Source: CAZYME01 sp964648115
GTDB lineage: Bacteria > Pseudomonadota > Gammaproteobacteria > Legionellales > Legionellaceae
Reading direction: 5' to 3'
Assembly: GCA_964648115.1 (NCBI GenBank)
Contig: CAZYME010000010.1
Span: forward strand, 8,731 to 72,730
Length of the DNA: 64,000 bases
A program made the position numbers and the translations under genes. The notes under the pieces were generated by a model. The model had not been told where the DNA came from. It made no database searches and saw only the letters and a program-made list of their open reading frames with translations. This document shows positions 42,811 to 50,889 of the stretch, piece after piece (positions within the stretch are counted from its first letter, which is position 1; each line of letters opens with the position of its first letter).

Positions 42811-44751
42811 ATGAATACAGTGGTATGGCGACCCAGCGCACCAGAAGCAAGCAGGATGTGGCAGTTTATGCGCTTTGTAGAACCGCGCCATCAACAACGT
42901 TTTGAAAATTATCAGCAATTGTACGCATGGTCGATAAAAGAACCTGGGCTTTTTTGGCAATGCCTCTGTGATTTTTTTGACATTAATTTTGATACCCCTC
43001 CGACACATGTTTTAAACCAATACCATGACATGTTAGACGCACATTGGTTCACAGGAGCCACGCTCAATTTTGCCGAAAAATTACTTCCACGCGACGACGA
43101 TCATGTTGCGATTATCAGTATTGATGAAAACGGCAAGCGACAAGTCTTAACGTACAAGGCTCTCAAACAACAAGTTGCGCAATGCGCGGCAGGACTAAAG
43201 GAGGCAGGCGTCGTCACAGGAGACAGGGTGGCCGCTATCATGCCCAACGTGGCTTTTACCATCATTGCAATGTTGGCAACAGCATCGATCGGTGCAGTTT
43301 GGTCTTCTTGTTCACCGGACTTTGGTGCAAATGCTGCTTTTGACCGTTTGGGTCAAATTGAGCCTAAAATTTTATTTGCCTGTGATGGGCATCAGTATCA
43401 AGGCAAGAAGCATGATGCTCATGAAAAAATTCAGCAAATTAGCGCGATGATACCTTCGTTAAAGCAGATTGTAGTTTGCCCTATTCTCAATGAAAAAATC
43501 GATTTGAGCTCGCTGCCTAACGCGGTAACTTGGGGTGACTTTTTAAAACCGACTAAGACACTTTCATTTACTCTGCTGCCTTTTGCGCACCCGCTTTACA
43601 TTCTTTTCTCATCTGGCACTACGGGTAAACCTAAATGCATTATTCATGGGGCCGGTGGTACGCTGCTACAGCATGTGAAAGAACTGGGTTTGCATACCGA
43701 TATTAAGCCTGAAGATAATTTATGTTTTTATACTACATGCGGTTGGATGATGTGGAATTGGATGGTATCGACTTTAGCATTAGGTGCCACATTGACGCTG
43801 TACGAAGGCTCCCCTACTTTTCCAGATGCTAATCGTCTATTTCAATTGGTTGAGCAGGAAAAAGTAACGGTTTTTGGTACCAGTGCGAAATTTATCTCGG
43901 CGGTAGAAAAAGCGGGTATTAATCCTAGTAAAACCTCATCGCTTAAGCATCTGCGATGCATTCTTTCCACGGGCTCGCCATTGCTGCCAAAAAATTATGA
44001 TTTTGTTTATCAACAAATAAAAGCCGATGTGCAACTGAGCTCCATTTCTGGCGGCACTGATATTGTTTCATGTTTTGCATTGGGCAATCCTTTGCTTCCG
44101 GTTTATCGTGGTGAGCTGCAATGTTTAGGTCTTGGTATGAGCGTGGAGGTTTTTAATGAGCAAGGAAAACCGGTTCGCGAAGCACGAGGTGAATTAGTCT
44201 GTACTAAACCTTTCCCATCCATGCCGGTTGGATTTTGGCAAGATCCAGATAAAAAACGCTATCGACAGGCTTATTTCGATCGCTTCCCAGGGATATGGGC
44301 GCATGGGGATTTTGCTGAAATTACCCCTCATGGTGGGTTGATTATTTATGGCCGCTCAGATGCCGTATTAAACCCCGGTGGTGTGCGTATAGGGACTGCT
44401 GAAATTTATCGTCAGGTCGAGAAAATACCTGAGATTATAGACAGTGTGGTGATTGGGCAAGAATGGCAAGATGATGTTCGCGTTGTTTTATTTGTAAAAA
44501 TGCGGGATGGCATACCGTTATCCGAGCAGTTACAAACAACGATTCGGCAAACCATACGTAATAACGCATCTCCTCGGCATGTGCCGGCTAAAATTCTACA
44601 AGTTGCTGATATACCTCACACAATCAGTGGCAAAGTGGTGGAAGTAACTGTTCGTCAGACGGTACAGGGAGAGACTATTACCAATTTAGACTCTTTGGCC
44701 AATCCTGAAGCGTTGGCGTATTTCAAAGATAGGCCGGAATTGCGAGATTGA
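42811..44751 (+). CDS. Acetoacetyl-CoA synthetase
   Basis: A 646-residue adenylate-forming ligase activating acetoacetate to acetoacetyl-CoA. The P-loop is LFSSGTTGKPKCIIHGAGG, the adenine region STGSPL, and the C-terminal hinge GRSDAVLNPGGVRIGTAEIY with catalytic Lys in TISGKVVEV. N-terminal WSIKEPGLFW and length are AacS-like rather than acetyl-CoA synthetase. It would channel ketone bodies or polyhydroxybutyrate-derived acetoacetate into central metabolism. It is divergent from the PmrA-box gene. Confidence 0.93.
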   Translation: MNTVVWRPSAPEASRMWQFMRFVEPRHQQRFENYQQLYAWSIKEPGLFWQCLCDFFDINFDTPPTHVLNQYHDMLDAHWFTGATLNFAEKLLPRDDDHVAIISIDENGKRQVLTYKALKQQVAQCAAGLKEAGVVTGDRVAAIMPNVAFTIIAMLATASIGAVWSSCSPDFGANAAFDRLGQIEPKILFACDGHQYQGKKHDAHEKIQQISAMIPSLKQIVVCPILNEKIDLSSLPNAVTWGDFLKPTKTLSFTLLPFAHPLYILFSSGTTGKPKCIIHGAGGTLLQHVKELGLHTDIKPEDNLCFYTTCGWMMWNWMVSTLALGATLTLYEGSPTFPDANRLFQLVEQEKVTVFGTSAKFISAVEKAGINPSKTSSLKHLRCILSTGSPLLPKNYDFVYQQIKADVQLSSISGGTDIVSCFALGNPLLPVYRGELQCLGLGMSVEVFNEQGKPVREARGELVCTKPFPSMPVGFWQDPDKKRYRQAYFDRFPGIWAHGDFAEITPHGGLIIYGRSDAVLNPGGVRIGTAEIYRQVEKIPEIIDSVVIGQEWQDDVRVVLFVKMRDGIPLSEQLQTTIRQTIRNNASPRHVPAKILQVADIPHTISGKVVEVTVRQTVQGETITNLDSLANPEALAYFKDRPELRD

Positions 44752-44763
44752 AAATTAAACAAT

Positions 44764-44870
44764 TTAAACGTAGGTTGGCGCCCGTGGCCCAACAAACGCA
44801 TGAAATGCGACATTATGTGTTTGGTGGCGCTTCGCGCAGTTGTTGGGTCAATGACCCAACCTACGTTTAA
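44764..44870. repeat. Palindromic GTAGGTTGG element, complete copy
   Basis: Perfect 15-bp inverted ends TTAAACGTAGGTTGG / CCAACCTACGTTTAA at 44764-44778 and 44856-44870; the interior has CCCAACA...TGTTGGG and GGTGGCGCTTCGCGC like the 21131 copy. It lies just past the acetoacetyl-CoA synthetase gene. Confidence 0.78.
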
Positions 44871-44940
44871 TCTTGCCCGCTACCGATGCCCGCATCAATA
44901 AAATCTATTTTTGATCGTGTACAGGGCTAACCAAGTTATG

Positions 44941-44946
44941 TATAAT
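44941..44946 (+). promoter_or_regulatory. -10 element of the metNIQ leader
   Basis: A perfect TATAAT just ahead of the riboswitch fold; the -35 is poor (TGTACA at 44919-44924, 16 bp away). Transcription would begin at about 44952, at the first base of aptamer stem P1. Confidence 0.6.
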
Positions 44947-44951
44947 TTCAC

Positions 44952-45050
44952 TTGCGCCGATTTGAATACTCAGCTTGCGGGCGCTCAGGAGACTATATCT
45001 CTTGAAAAAACGGCTAAAGCGGATAGTATTCCCCTCCTTAGCGCCCGCAT
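44952..45050 (+). ncRNA. Probable SAM-II-type riboswitch upstream of metNIQ
   Basis: The leader contains the SAM-II hallmarks in order: a P1 strand GCGCC (44954-44958), GATTTG, GCTTGC, the P1 complement GGCGC (44980-44984), and GCTAAAGCGG (45013-45022) which would form the pseudoknot. A GGAGA...TCTC mini-stem sits in the variable insert. Beyond the aptamer, AGCGCCCGCA (45040-45049) and CTCCT (45034-45038) are complementary to TGCGGGCGCT (44976-44985) and AGGAG (44987-44991), so a strong alternative stem competes with P1. This couples S-adenosylmethionine level to methionine uptake. No T-run follows, so the mechanism may not be simple termination. Recognised by eye, not by covariance search. 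Confidence 0.7.
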
Positions 45051-45072
45051 GTTGTAAAATACTGGTAACACC

Positions 45073-46098
45073 ATGATAGAACTGACCGGGTTAACAAAAT
45101 CTTTTGATGATCATGTAGCACTGCATAATGTGAATCTTTTCGTGCAAGAAGGAGAGATTTTTGGAATTATTGGTAAAAGCGGAGCTGGAAAATCCACGCT
45201 ACTTCGTTGCGTTAACTTATTAGAACGACCCGATAGTGGCGAAGTATTGGTTGATGGAGAAGACATTACACGACTCTCCCGAAAAGACCTACGCCAAGCA
45301 CGCCATAAAACAGCAATGATTTTCCAGCAATTCAATTTACTCAATGCAAAAACCGTCTACGATAATATTGCTTTGCCCATGCGTATCCAGGGGATTGACG
45401 AAGCAACCATTAAAAATAAAATTGATGAGCTCCTTCCCTTGGTTGAACTCGACAATAAAATACACGCCTATCCCGCTCAGCTGAGTGGCGGCCAAAAACA
45501 ACGTGTGGCCATCGCAAGGGCTCTGAGTTGCTCACCCAAAATCTTGTTGTGCGATGAAGCTACCTCAGCGCTTGATCCAGAAACTACTGACGCTATTTTG
45601 TCCCTGCTCAAAAAGATTAACGCGGTTTACGGCATCACGATTTTATTGATCACGCATGAAATGGATGTGGTTAAACGCATTTGCCACCGTCTCGCTGTTA
45701 TGGAAAGTGGGAAGCTCATTGAAACGACAGCGCTGGCTAGTGTTTTTAGCCATAAAGATAGCATCGCACGCAGTATGCTATATGCTCAATTAAGCCCTCA
45801 ATTGCCTCTGTGCCTCAGCAGCCATTTATCTGATATACCAAATGATAAGCCACTACTGCGGCTGTTTTTTGAAGGTGATGGAGCCACAGTGCCGTTTATT
45901 AGCCAAACGAGTCGTGAGCTTCACCTTGATATCAATATCTTACTTGCGAACATCGATCGTTTTGATACCGTCACTTGCGGTGTTGTAGTGGTTGAGTTAG
46001 TAGCGAATCAAGCGTTGCTGCAAGCATTTATTAAACGCTGTGAGCAATTCCGTTTATCTGTGGAGATTTTAGGGTATGTCGTCGACGATGCTTTATGA
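45073..46098 (+). CDS. metN: D-/L-methionine ABC transporter ATP-binding protein MetN
   Basis: A 341-residue ATPase with Walker A GKSGAGKST, signature LSGGQKQRVAI, Walker B ILLCDEATSALD and a C-terminal NIL ligand-sensing domain (about 265-340) that allows methionine to inhibit transport. First gene of metNIQ, behind the SAM-II-type leader. It overlaps metI by 23 bp. Confidence 0.95.
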   Translation: MIELTGLTKSFDDHVALHNVNLFVQEGEIFGIIGKSGAGKSTLLRCVNLLERPDSGEVLVDGEDITRLSRKDLRQARHKTAMIFQQFNLLNAKTVYDNIALPMRIQGIDEATIKNKIDELLPLVELDNKIHAYPAQLSGGQKQRVAIARALSCSPKILLCDEATSALDPETTDAILSLLKKINAVYGITILLITHEMDVVKRICHRLAVMESGKLIETTALASVFSHKDSIARSMLYAQLSPQLPLCLSSHLSDIPNDKPLLRLFFEGDGATVPFISQTSRELHLDINILLANIDRFDTVTCGVVVVELVANQALLQAFIKRCEQFRLSVEILGYVVDDAL

Positions 46099-46723
46099 TG
46101 TATTGCTAGCTACTGGTGAAACCCTATACATGGTTATAGCCAGTACCATTTTTGCCATCTTATTGGGCTTGCCATTGGGAACGCTGCTTTTTACTAGTAG
46201 AAGCATTAAACCAAATCATGCCCTTAATCGGTTTATAGCGGGATTAATCAACATCAGTCGCTCTATTCCCTTTATTATTTTATTGGTAGCACTGATTCCT
46301 TTTACACGATTAGTCGTGGGTACTTCCATCGGAATTCATGCCGCTATGGTTCCGCTGACTTTAGGCGCTACGCCTTTTTTTGCACGTCTTGTTGATAATG
46401 TTTATAAGAGTTTACCAACAGGGCTTATCGAAGCAGCATATGCGATGGGCGCCAATACTTGGCAAACTATTCGACACATTCTACTGCCTGAAGCAATGCC
46501 CTCGTTAGTACATGCCATTACCGTTACAGCAATTACTTTAGTCAACTACTCAGCAATGGCCGGAACTGTTGGAGGTGGTGGCTTAGGAGATTTGGCTATT
46601 CGATATGGCTATCAGCGGTTTAATGTGAGCGTCATGCTGGCCACGGTCTTTATTTTAGTTATTATTGTACAGTTGATACAGATGGCAGGTGATCGTTTAG
46701 CAAGTCACTTTTTACATGATTAG
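46076..46723 (+). CDS. metI: Methionine ABC transporter permease MetI
   Basis: A 215-residue permease with five hydrophobic helices. The coupling segment EAAYAMGANTWQTIRHILLPEAMPS is the EAA motif contacting MetN, and NYSAMAGTVGGGGLGDLAI is MetI-typical. Length is normal. Confidence 0.96.
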   Translation: MSSTMLYDVLLATGETLYMVIASTIFAILLGLPLGTLLFTSRSIKPNHALNRFIAGLINISRSIPFIILLVALIPFTRLVVGTSIGIHAAMVPLTLGATPFFARLVDNVYKSLPTGLIEAAYAMGANTWQTIRHILLPEAMPSLVHAITVTAITLVNYSAMAGTVGGGGLGDLAIRYGYQRFNVSVMLATVFILVIIVQLIQMAGDRLASHFLHD

Positions 46724-46770
46724 TGACAAACAGTTTTTGGGTTTAAATTTTAGCTTCTTAGGAGTTATAT

Positions 46771-47547
46771 ATGCGTATTTTTAGTATTTTTGTTTTATTG
46801 CTAGCACTGGTTGCCTGCAGCAAGCCATCGCCTAATGTTCTGACGGTGGGCACTATTTCTGGACCAGAAACTGAATTGGTGGAAGCTGCTCAAAAAATAG
46901 CACTGGAGCGCTATGGCCTCACTGTGAAGATTATTGAGTTCAATGATTTCAATTTACCCAATGAAGCATTGCAAGACGGGAGCTTAGATGCAAATATTTA
47001 TCAGCATTTACCTTACTTAAAAGCTGCAAGCAAAGCACATGGTTATGATTTGGAGGTGATTGGTAAAACTTTTGTGTATCCAACAGGAATATATTCCTTA
47101 AAAATCAAATCATTAAATCAGCTCCCCAATAAAGCAATTATCGCGTTGCCTAATGATCCAAGTAATGAAATGCGCGCGTTGTTGTTGTTACAAAAAGCGG
47201 GCTTGATAACGCTTAAAAATAAACACCAAAACAGCCTACAAGATATTGCTAGCAACCCGAAAAAGCTGCGCTTTAAAGAGTTAGATGCAGCCCAGCTTCC
47301 AAGAGTATTACCAGATGTTGATGCAGCAATTATTAATACCACTTTTGCTATCCCCGCGGGGCTGCGCCCATCCCGAGATGCTATATTTGTTGAAAATAAA
47401 AATTCACCTTATGCAAATTTGATCGTTATTCGCCGTAACAGCAATAAAAAAGAGCAATTGGCTATGTTTGTTAAAGCGATGAACTCCAAAGATGTAAAAA
47501 ATAAAGCGCATACACTCTTCGGGGATGCTGCAATTGTAGCGTGGTAA
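46771..47547 (+). CDS. metQ: Methionine-binding lipoprotein MetQ
   Basis: A 258-residue NlpA/MetQ-family solute-binding lipoprotein with a lipobox (LLALVACSK, Cys16), the N-terminal domain VGTISGPETELVEAAQ, DANIYQHLPYL and PNDPSNEMRALLLLQKAGLI. It follows metI with 47 bp including a ribosome site, completing the importer. Confidence 0.95.
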   Translation: MRIFSIFVLLLALVACSKPSPNVLTVGTISGPETELVEAAQKIALERYGLTVKIIEFNDFNLPNEALQDGSLDANIYQHLPYLKAASKAHGYDLEVIGKTFVYPTGIYSLKIKSLNQLPNKAIIALPNDPSNEMRALLLLQKAGLITLKNKHQNSLQDIASNPKKLRFKELDAAQLPRVLPDVDAAIINTTFAIPAGLRPSRDAIFVENKNSPYANLIVIRRNSNKKEQLAMFVKAMNSKDVKNKAHTLFGDAAIVAW

Positions 47548-47560
47548 AAGTAGACAGGGG

Positions 47561-47593
47561 CTTAATTTTCAGTTAATTATTGGATGATATAAT
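47561..47593 (+). promoter_or_regulatory. PmrA-like box and -10 upstream of the 506-aa gene
   Basis: CTTAAT-TTTCA-GTTAAT (47561-47577), two TTAA half-sites 11 bp apart, then 10 bp and a perfect TATAAT (47588-47593). Same geometry as at 42750-42782. Confidence 0.7.
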
Positions 47594-47629
47594 TCTCAGT
47601 AGAGATAATTATTTATCACAGGTGCCCAA

Positions 47630-49150
47630 ATGACATTTTATGAAACCGCGCTAACAGCCTTAAGAGGCGCACAATACGCTTATGGCAAGACTCGGTATGT
47701 TCGTAATGTATTGAAAACCTACATCAAAGATACCGAATATCAGTATGACCCTGATGCAATGGAGCCCTATTCTGGTAAGTCACGTGCGCAGTTAATCGAA
47801 GGGCTTGGAGAAAGCTTAGGATTAGGTGATAATTTACCCCCCGCAAAAGGGTTTGATAAGTATGTGGCATCGCGTATAAGTAGTGCTGATAAATTCACTA
47901 CAACCAAAATAGGTGAGGATACTCTCGCTAAAAAATTAACTGTCACCAAAGAAACTCCCGATAACGCTGCAGCAGCTATAAAAGCCACTAAAGGACAAAT
48001 AAATGAGGCGCTTTTATTAACAGCAGAAGCTAAAGAAGCCCGAAAGGCGTTTAAGCAAGATATAGCTGACCTGAAAGAATGCCTTGAAAATCCGAATTTT
48101 GAGTACCTCCCTAAAGGCCTGATTGATTACTTGTTTAGGATAAGGGATAACGCAAAGGATGCCATTGAGGCACAACAAGCAGCAGAGAAAACAAAACTTG
48201 AAGCACTATTTGAGACGCCCGATTTTCAAGTTAATTTGAAAAAAAGTCTAAATTTAGATGGGCTGGGGCCAGAAGAAGTAGCCGAGCAGATTGAAGCTGT
48301 AAAAACAGATATGCTTGCGGAGCTTGATGCAGCACACCTTAAAGAGCGTGGTGAATTTGAAAACAGCATCAATGAACCGATCAAAAATATGCTTTCTAAT
48401 TCTAGAGAGCGCGTGTCTTTGCTGGCAATGCTGAACCAGAAAGAAGAAAATAGAATAGCTATTGAGAAGTTAATTGCGGCAAGCAGTGGGGACTTATCTG
48501 CAGGCGGGGCTTCAGCAAGCAGAGCCAAAGGCGGTCGTTATAAAGATGTTGATGTAGGGCAATTAAAAACATTTCTTACAGCTACAGGTAGAAAAGTGAA
48601 TGGAGAGGGGGACAGCTATACCTTAGCGCTCCCGAATCGTCTCCTTTCCCCTCTTTATTATGGCAATCCAAAACATAATCTCAAAGCAGATATCATGATG
48701 CTTCCTATGGCGTTGAAAGCCCGAGGATTTGACAGCATCACCATGAACATTAGCCACCCCGACAAAGAATATGCAAAAGAGCTCGCGCGCTTAGCAGCAG
48801 AAACATGTGCTGAGTGTGGTTTTAAAGATATAACGATTAACGTCAATGGCGAATCTTATTCAGATAAAAAAGAAGCCGGAACCATCAGAACAAAATTGTT
48901 CGAGGGTTGTACTAAGCGCTGGGATAATTCTGTGAAGCAAGCTAAACAGAATGCTGTGGACTGGGACAAAGCTCTTAAAGCGAGCAAAACAGAAGAGCCA
49001 GAAAACTTTAAAGCTCGCGTGGATGCTGAAATTAGGCCTAAACGAGATGCCGAAGCAAGAGCAGCGGAACTGGCAAGGGCAGAGGCAATGGCGAGAGATA
49101 ATGAGGATAGAGATCGTCTGGATGGAGGAGGAATGCCTCCGACAATTTGA
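47630..49150 (+). CDS. Coiled-coil protein behind a PmrA-like box, putative Dot/Icm-type effector
   Basis: A 506-residue soluble protein with no family match that I know. Residues about 110-290 are charged and predicted coiled-coil (KEARKAFKQDIADLKECLEN, IEAQQAAEKTKLEALFE). A compact alpha/beta part follows (about 320-420: YYGNPKHNLKADIMMLPMAL, GFDSITMNIS, DITINVNGE), then a charged tail (EARAAELARAEAMARDNEDR) typical of C-terminal translocation signals. AGGTG precedes the ATG. A PmrA-like operator and perfect -10 give it regulation like known effectors. The target is unknown. Confidence 0.65.
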   Translation: MTFYETALTALRGAQYAYGKTRYVRNVLKTYIKDTEYQYDPDAMEPYSGKSRAQLIEGLGESLGLGDNLPPAKGFDKYVASRISSADKFTTTKIGEDTLAKKLTVTKETPDNAAAAIKATKGQINEALLLTAEAKEARKAFKQDIADLKECLENPNFEYLPKGLIDYLFRIRDNAKDAIEAQQAAEKTKLEALFETPDFQVNLKKSLNLDGLGPEEVAEQIEAVKTDMLAELDAAHLKERGEFENSINEPIKNMLSNSRERVSLLAMLNQKEENRIAIEKLIAASSGDLSAGGASASRAKGGRYKDVDVGQLKTFLTATGRKVNGEGDSYTLALPNRLLSPLYYGNPKHNLKADIMMLPMALKARGFDSITMNISHPDKEYAKELARLAAETCAECGFKDITINVNGESYSDKKEAGTIRTKLFEGCTKRWDNSVKQAKQNAVDWDKALKASKTEEPENFKARVDAEIRPKRDAEARAAELARAEAMARDNEDRDRLDGGGMPPTI

Positions 49151-49164
49151 GTTTAATAGCTAGT

Positions 49165-49258
49165 GTAGCCTGGATGACCGCGCTAGCGGACATCCAGGTT
49201 TTCATAACCAAATTTATCCCCGGTTGTCGCCATCACGCATAGGTGTCACCCAGACTAC
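49165..49258. repeat. Palindromic element with GTAGYCTGGRTGAC ends
   Basis: GTAGCCTGGATGAC (49165-49178) is matched inversely at 49245-49258 (two mismatches), with an internal CCTGGATG/CATCCAGG stem (49169-49176 and 49191-49198). It lies 15 bp after the coiled-coil effector gene. Confidence 0.65.
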
Positions 49259-49395
49259 ATTTCTAGTAAATTAGATTCCCTTACATCAATATTAAAAAAC
49301 TTCACTGTCTTTCTATTAGAAATTCTGCTATTTTGATGGCTTCGGAGCTGTTTATATTGCTATGGATTTCATGGGCTCCGCACTGGAGAACAGCT

Positions 49396-49560
49396 ATGAA
49401 GGCTCGGGAACTCGATGATGTTGAGGTCGAAGAATCAACTGATTCTATCGACGATACTCCTAGTAAAACCAGCTCGGCTACAAAGCTTGAACGACGCCGA
49501 CGTATTGAAGAGCTAAATGAAGAAAAGCTCTTGCGAAGGGAATTGAGTGAATTTGAGTGA
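49396..49560 (+). CDS. PA3496-like small protein
   Basis: A 54-residue charged protein ending ATKLERRRRIEELNEEKLLR plus RELSEFE. It resembles the small PA3496-type family (putative envelope-integrity proteins) by its C-terminal R-R-R-I-E-x-L...R-R-E pattern; the biochemical role is unknown. ATG 49396 has GGAGA 7 nt upstream; the longer frame from 49333 is unlikely. Confidence 0.7.
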   Translation: MKARELDDVEVEESTDSIDDTPSKTSSATKLERRRRIEELNEEKLLRRELSEFE

Positions 49561-49589
49561 TGTGAATCACCCTCATCATTCTACACAAA

Positions 49590-49620
49590 TTGTCCCTTCT
49601 CCCCGCGAGGGGAGAGGAAA
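49590..49620. terminator. GC-rich hairpin between convergent genes
   Basis: TTCTCCCCGCGAGGGGAGAG forms a CTCCCC/GGGGAG stem with a GCGA loop between the PA3496-like gene and rsmJ. There is no clear T-run, so a repeat-derived stem with weak terminator function is possible. Confidence 0.35.
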
Positions 49621-49627
49621 CTCTAAT

Positions 49628-50359
49628 TTACTTTATGCAAATATGTTGTAAATTTGTATAAACATCAAAACGCACTGTCTTACCTTCAATCGTCGTACTC
49701 GGCGGGAGCAATGCTGGTAGCCGTTGTGGCCATTTTACCACTACTCTTTGCTTGGCTCGTGTAAGTGCTAATTTTATCAAGTCGCTCGCGTCGTTATCCG
49801 CCCCAATCAGTTGCTGTAACGCTTGCATATCCTTCTTAACCAACGCTGATTTTTGCCGCAGTGGATGCATCGGGTCAATGTATATTACGTCTGGGTAATT
49901 CTCAGTCATTAATGCTTGCAAGTACTCTTTAGCATCTCTATTTAACAAGGTCATAGACAATGGTGAGTGAGCTGGTAATCTACTCAAGCCATCTGCTAGT
50001 AATGCCGCCATTACAGGCTGTCGCTCCAACATTATTACTTCTGCGCCAAAACTCGCTAACACAGCAGCATCCCTACCCCATCCTGCGGTGGCATCAAGAA
50101 TGCGGGTCCCCTTCGTGGGCTTACAAGCCCGTACTAAACCCTGTTTTTTCCCAGCATCACGTCGTTTTTGCCAGGCTGAATGGCTAAAATCAGCAAACAG
50201 GGGGGCAAAATTATCCACCAGTAACACTAATTTTTCTGCTGTAACAGATAAGCGGGGTAAAACATGATTATCAACAACTAGGTTTAATTGTGTAGCTAAG
50301 GCTTGAGCACGCTCAGATAAGAGCTCTGTCTCAAAACCGATGGCTGTTATTTGGCGCAT
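49628..50359 (-). CDS. rsmJ: 16S rRNA m2G1516 methyltransferase
   Basis: A 243-residue RsmJ (YhiQ) that methylates guanine 1516 of 16S rRNA. SAM-binding ILDATAGWGRDAAVLASFG, catalytic DPMHPLRQKSALVKKDMQ and VVKWP are diagnostic. ATG 50359 shares a base with the gmhB stop (TAATG), which fixes the start. Confidence 0.93.
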   Translation of the reverse strand: MRQITAIGFETELLSERAQALATQLNLVVDNHVLPRLSVTAEKLVLLVDNFAPLFADFSHSAWQKRRDAGKKQGLVRACKPTKGTRILDATAGWGRDAAVLASFGAEVIMLERQPVMAALLADGLSRLPAHSPLSMTLLNRDAKEYLQALMTENYPDVIYIDPMHPLRQKSALVKKDMQALQQLIGADNDASDLIKLALTRAKQRVVVKWPQRLPALLPPSTTIEGKTVRFDVYTNLQHICIK

Positions 50360-50889
50360 TACTCTGCCAAAATCTGGTCGACACACTGTGCTAGTGAGCT
50401 AAAAACAGGCACATGTGGATAAGCGGCTAAACTAACTCGATCCGTCATTGGCGATAACACCATCATAGGCTGAGCACCTGCAGCCTCGGCGGCTTGGATA
50501 TCAGAAACGCGATCACCAATAAATGGAACATTGGCTAAAGAACAATCAAAATGCTTAGCAACGGCTAGTAACATACCAGGCTGTGGTTTACGGCAGGCAC
50601 ATCCCGCGTCTGGCATATGGGGGCAATGAATAACAAAATCGATGCACCCGCCAGCCTCTTGAACACTAGTCAATATTTTTTCGTGAATAGCTGCCAATTG
50701 CGCTGTATCGTAATAACCACGGGCAATCCCAGACTGGTTAGTTGCCACAGCTATTCTATAGTCAGCTGCGGTTAACCGAGCAATCGCTTCACAACTTCCT
50801 GGTAATAATAAACACTCATCAGGGGACTTAATATAATGCAGTGAGTCCTGATTGATAACACCATCACGATCTAAAATAATTAGCTTCAT
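50359..50889 (-). CDS. gmhB: D-glycero-beta-D-manno-heptose 1,7-bisphosphate 7-phosphatase
   Basis: A 176-residue HAD phosphatase in ADP-heptose synthesis for LPS inner core. The nucleophile/acid pair is in LDRDGVIN (Asp7, Asp9), the zinc loop is CPHMPDAGCACRKP, and GDRVSDIQAA completes the site. It overlaps glyS (ATGA) and rsmJ in one operon. Confidence 0.94.
   Translation of the reverse strand: MKLIILDRDGVINQDSLHYIKSPDECLLLPGSCEAIARLTAADYRIAVATNQSGIARGYYDTAQLAAIHEKILTSVQEAGGCIDFVIHCPHMPDAGCACRKPQPGMLLAVAKHFDCSLANVPFIGDRVSDIQAAEAAGAQPMMVLSPMTDRVSLAAYPHVPVFSSLAQCVDQILAE

Larger units (their letters stand above)
44752..45072. other. Intergenic interval holding a repeat and the metN leader
   Basis: A 321-bp gap. 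The left part is the 107-bp palindromic repeat 44764-44870, and the right part is the promoter and probable SAM-II-type riboswitch leader of metNIQ (44941-45050). No protein gene is visible. Confidence 0.7.
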
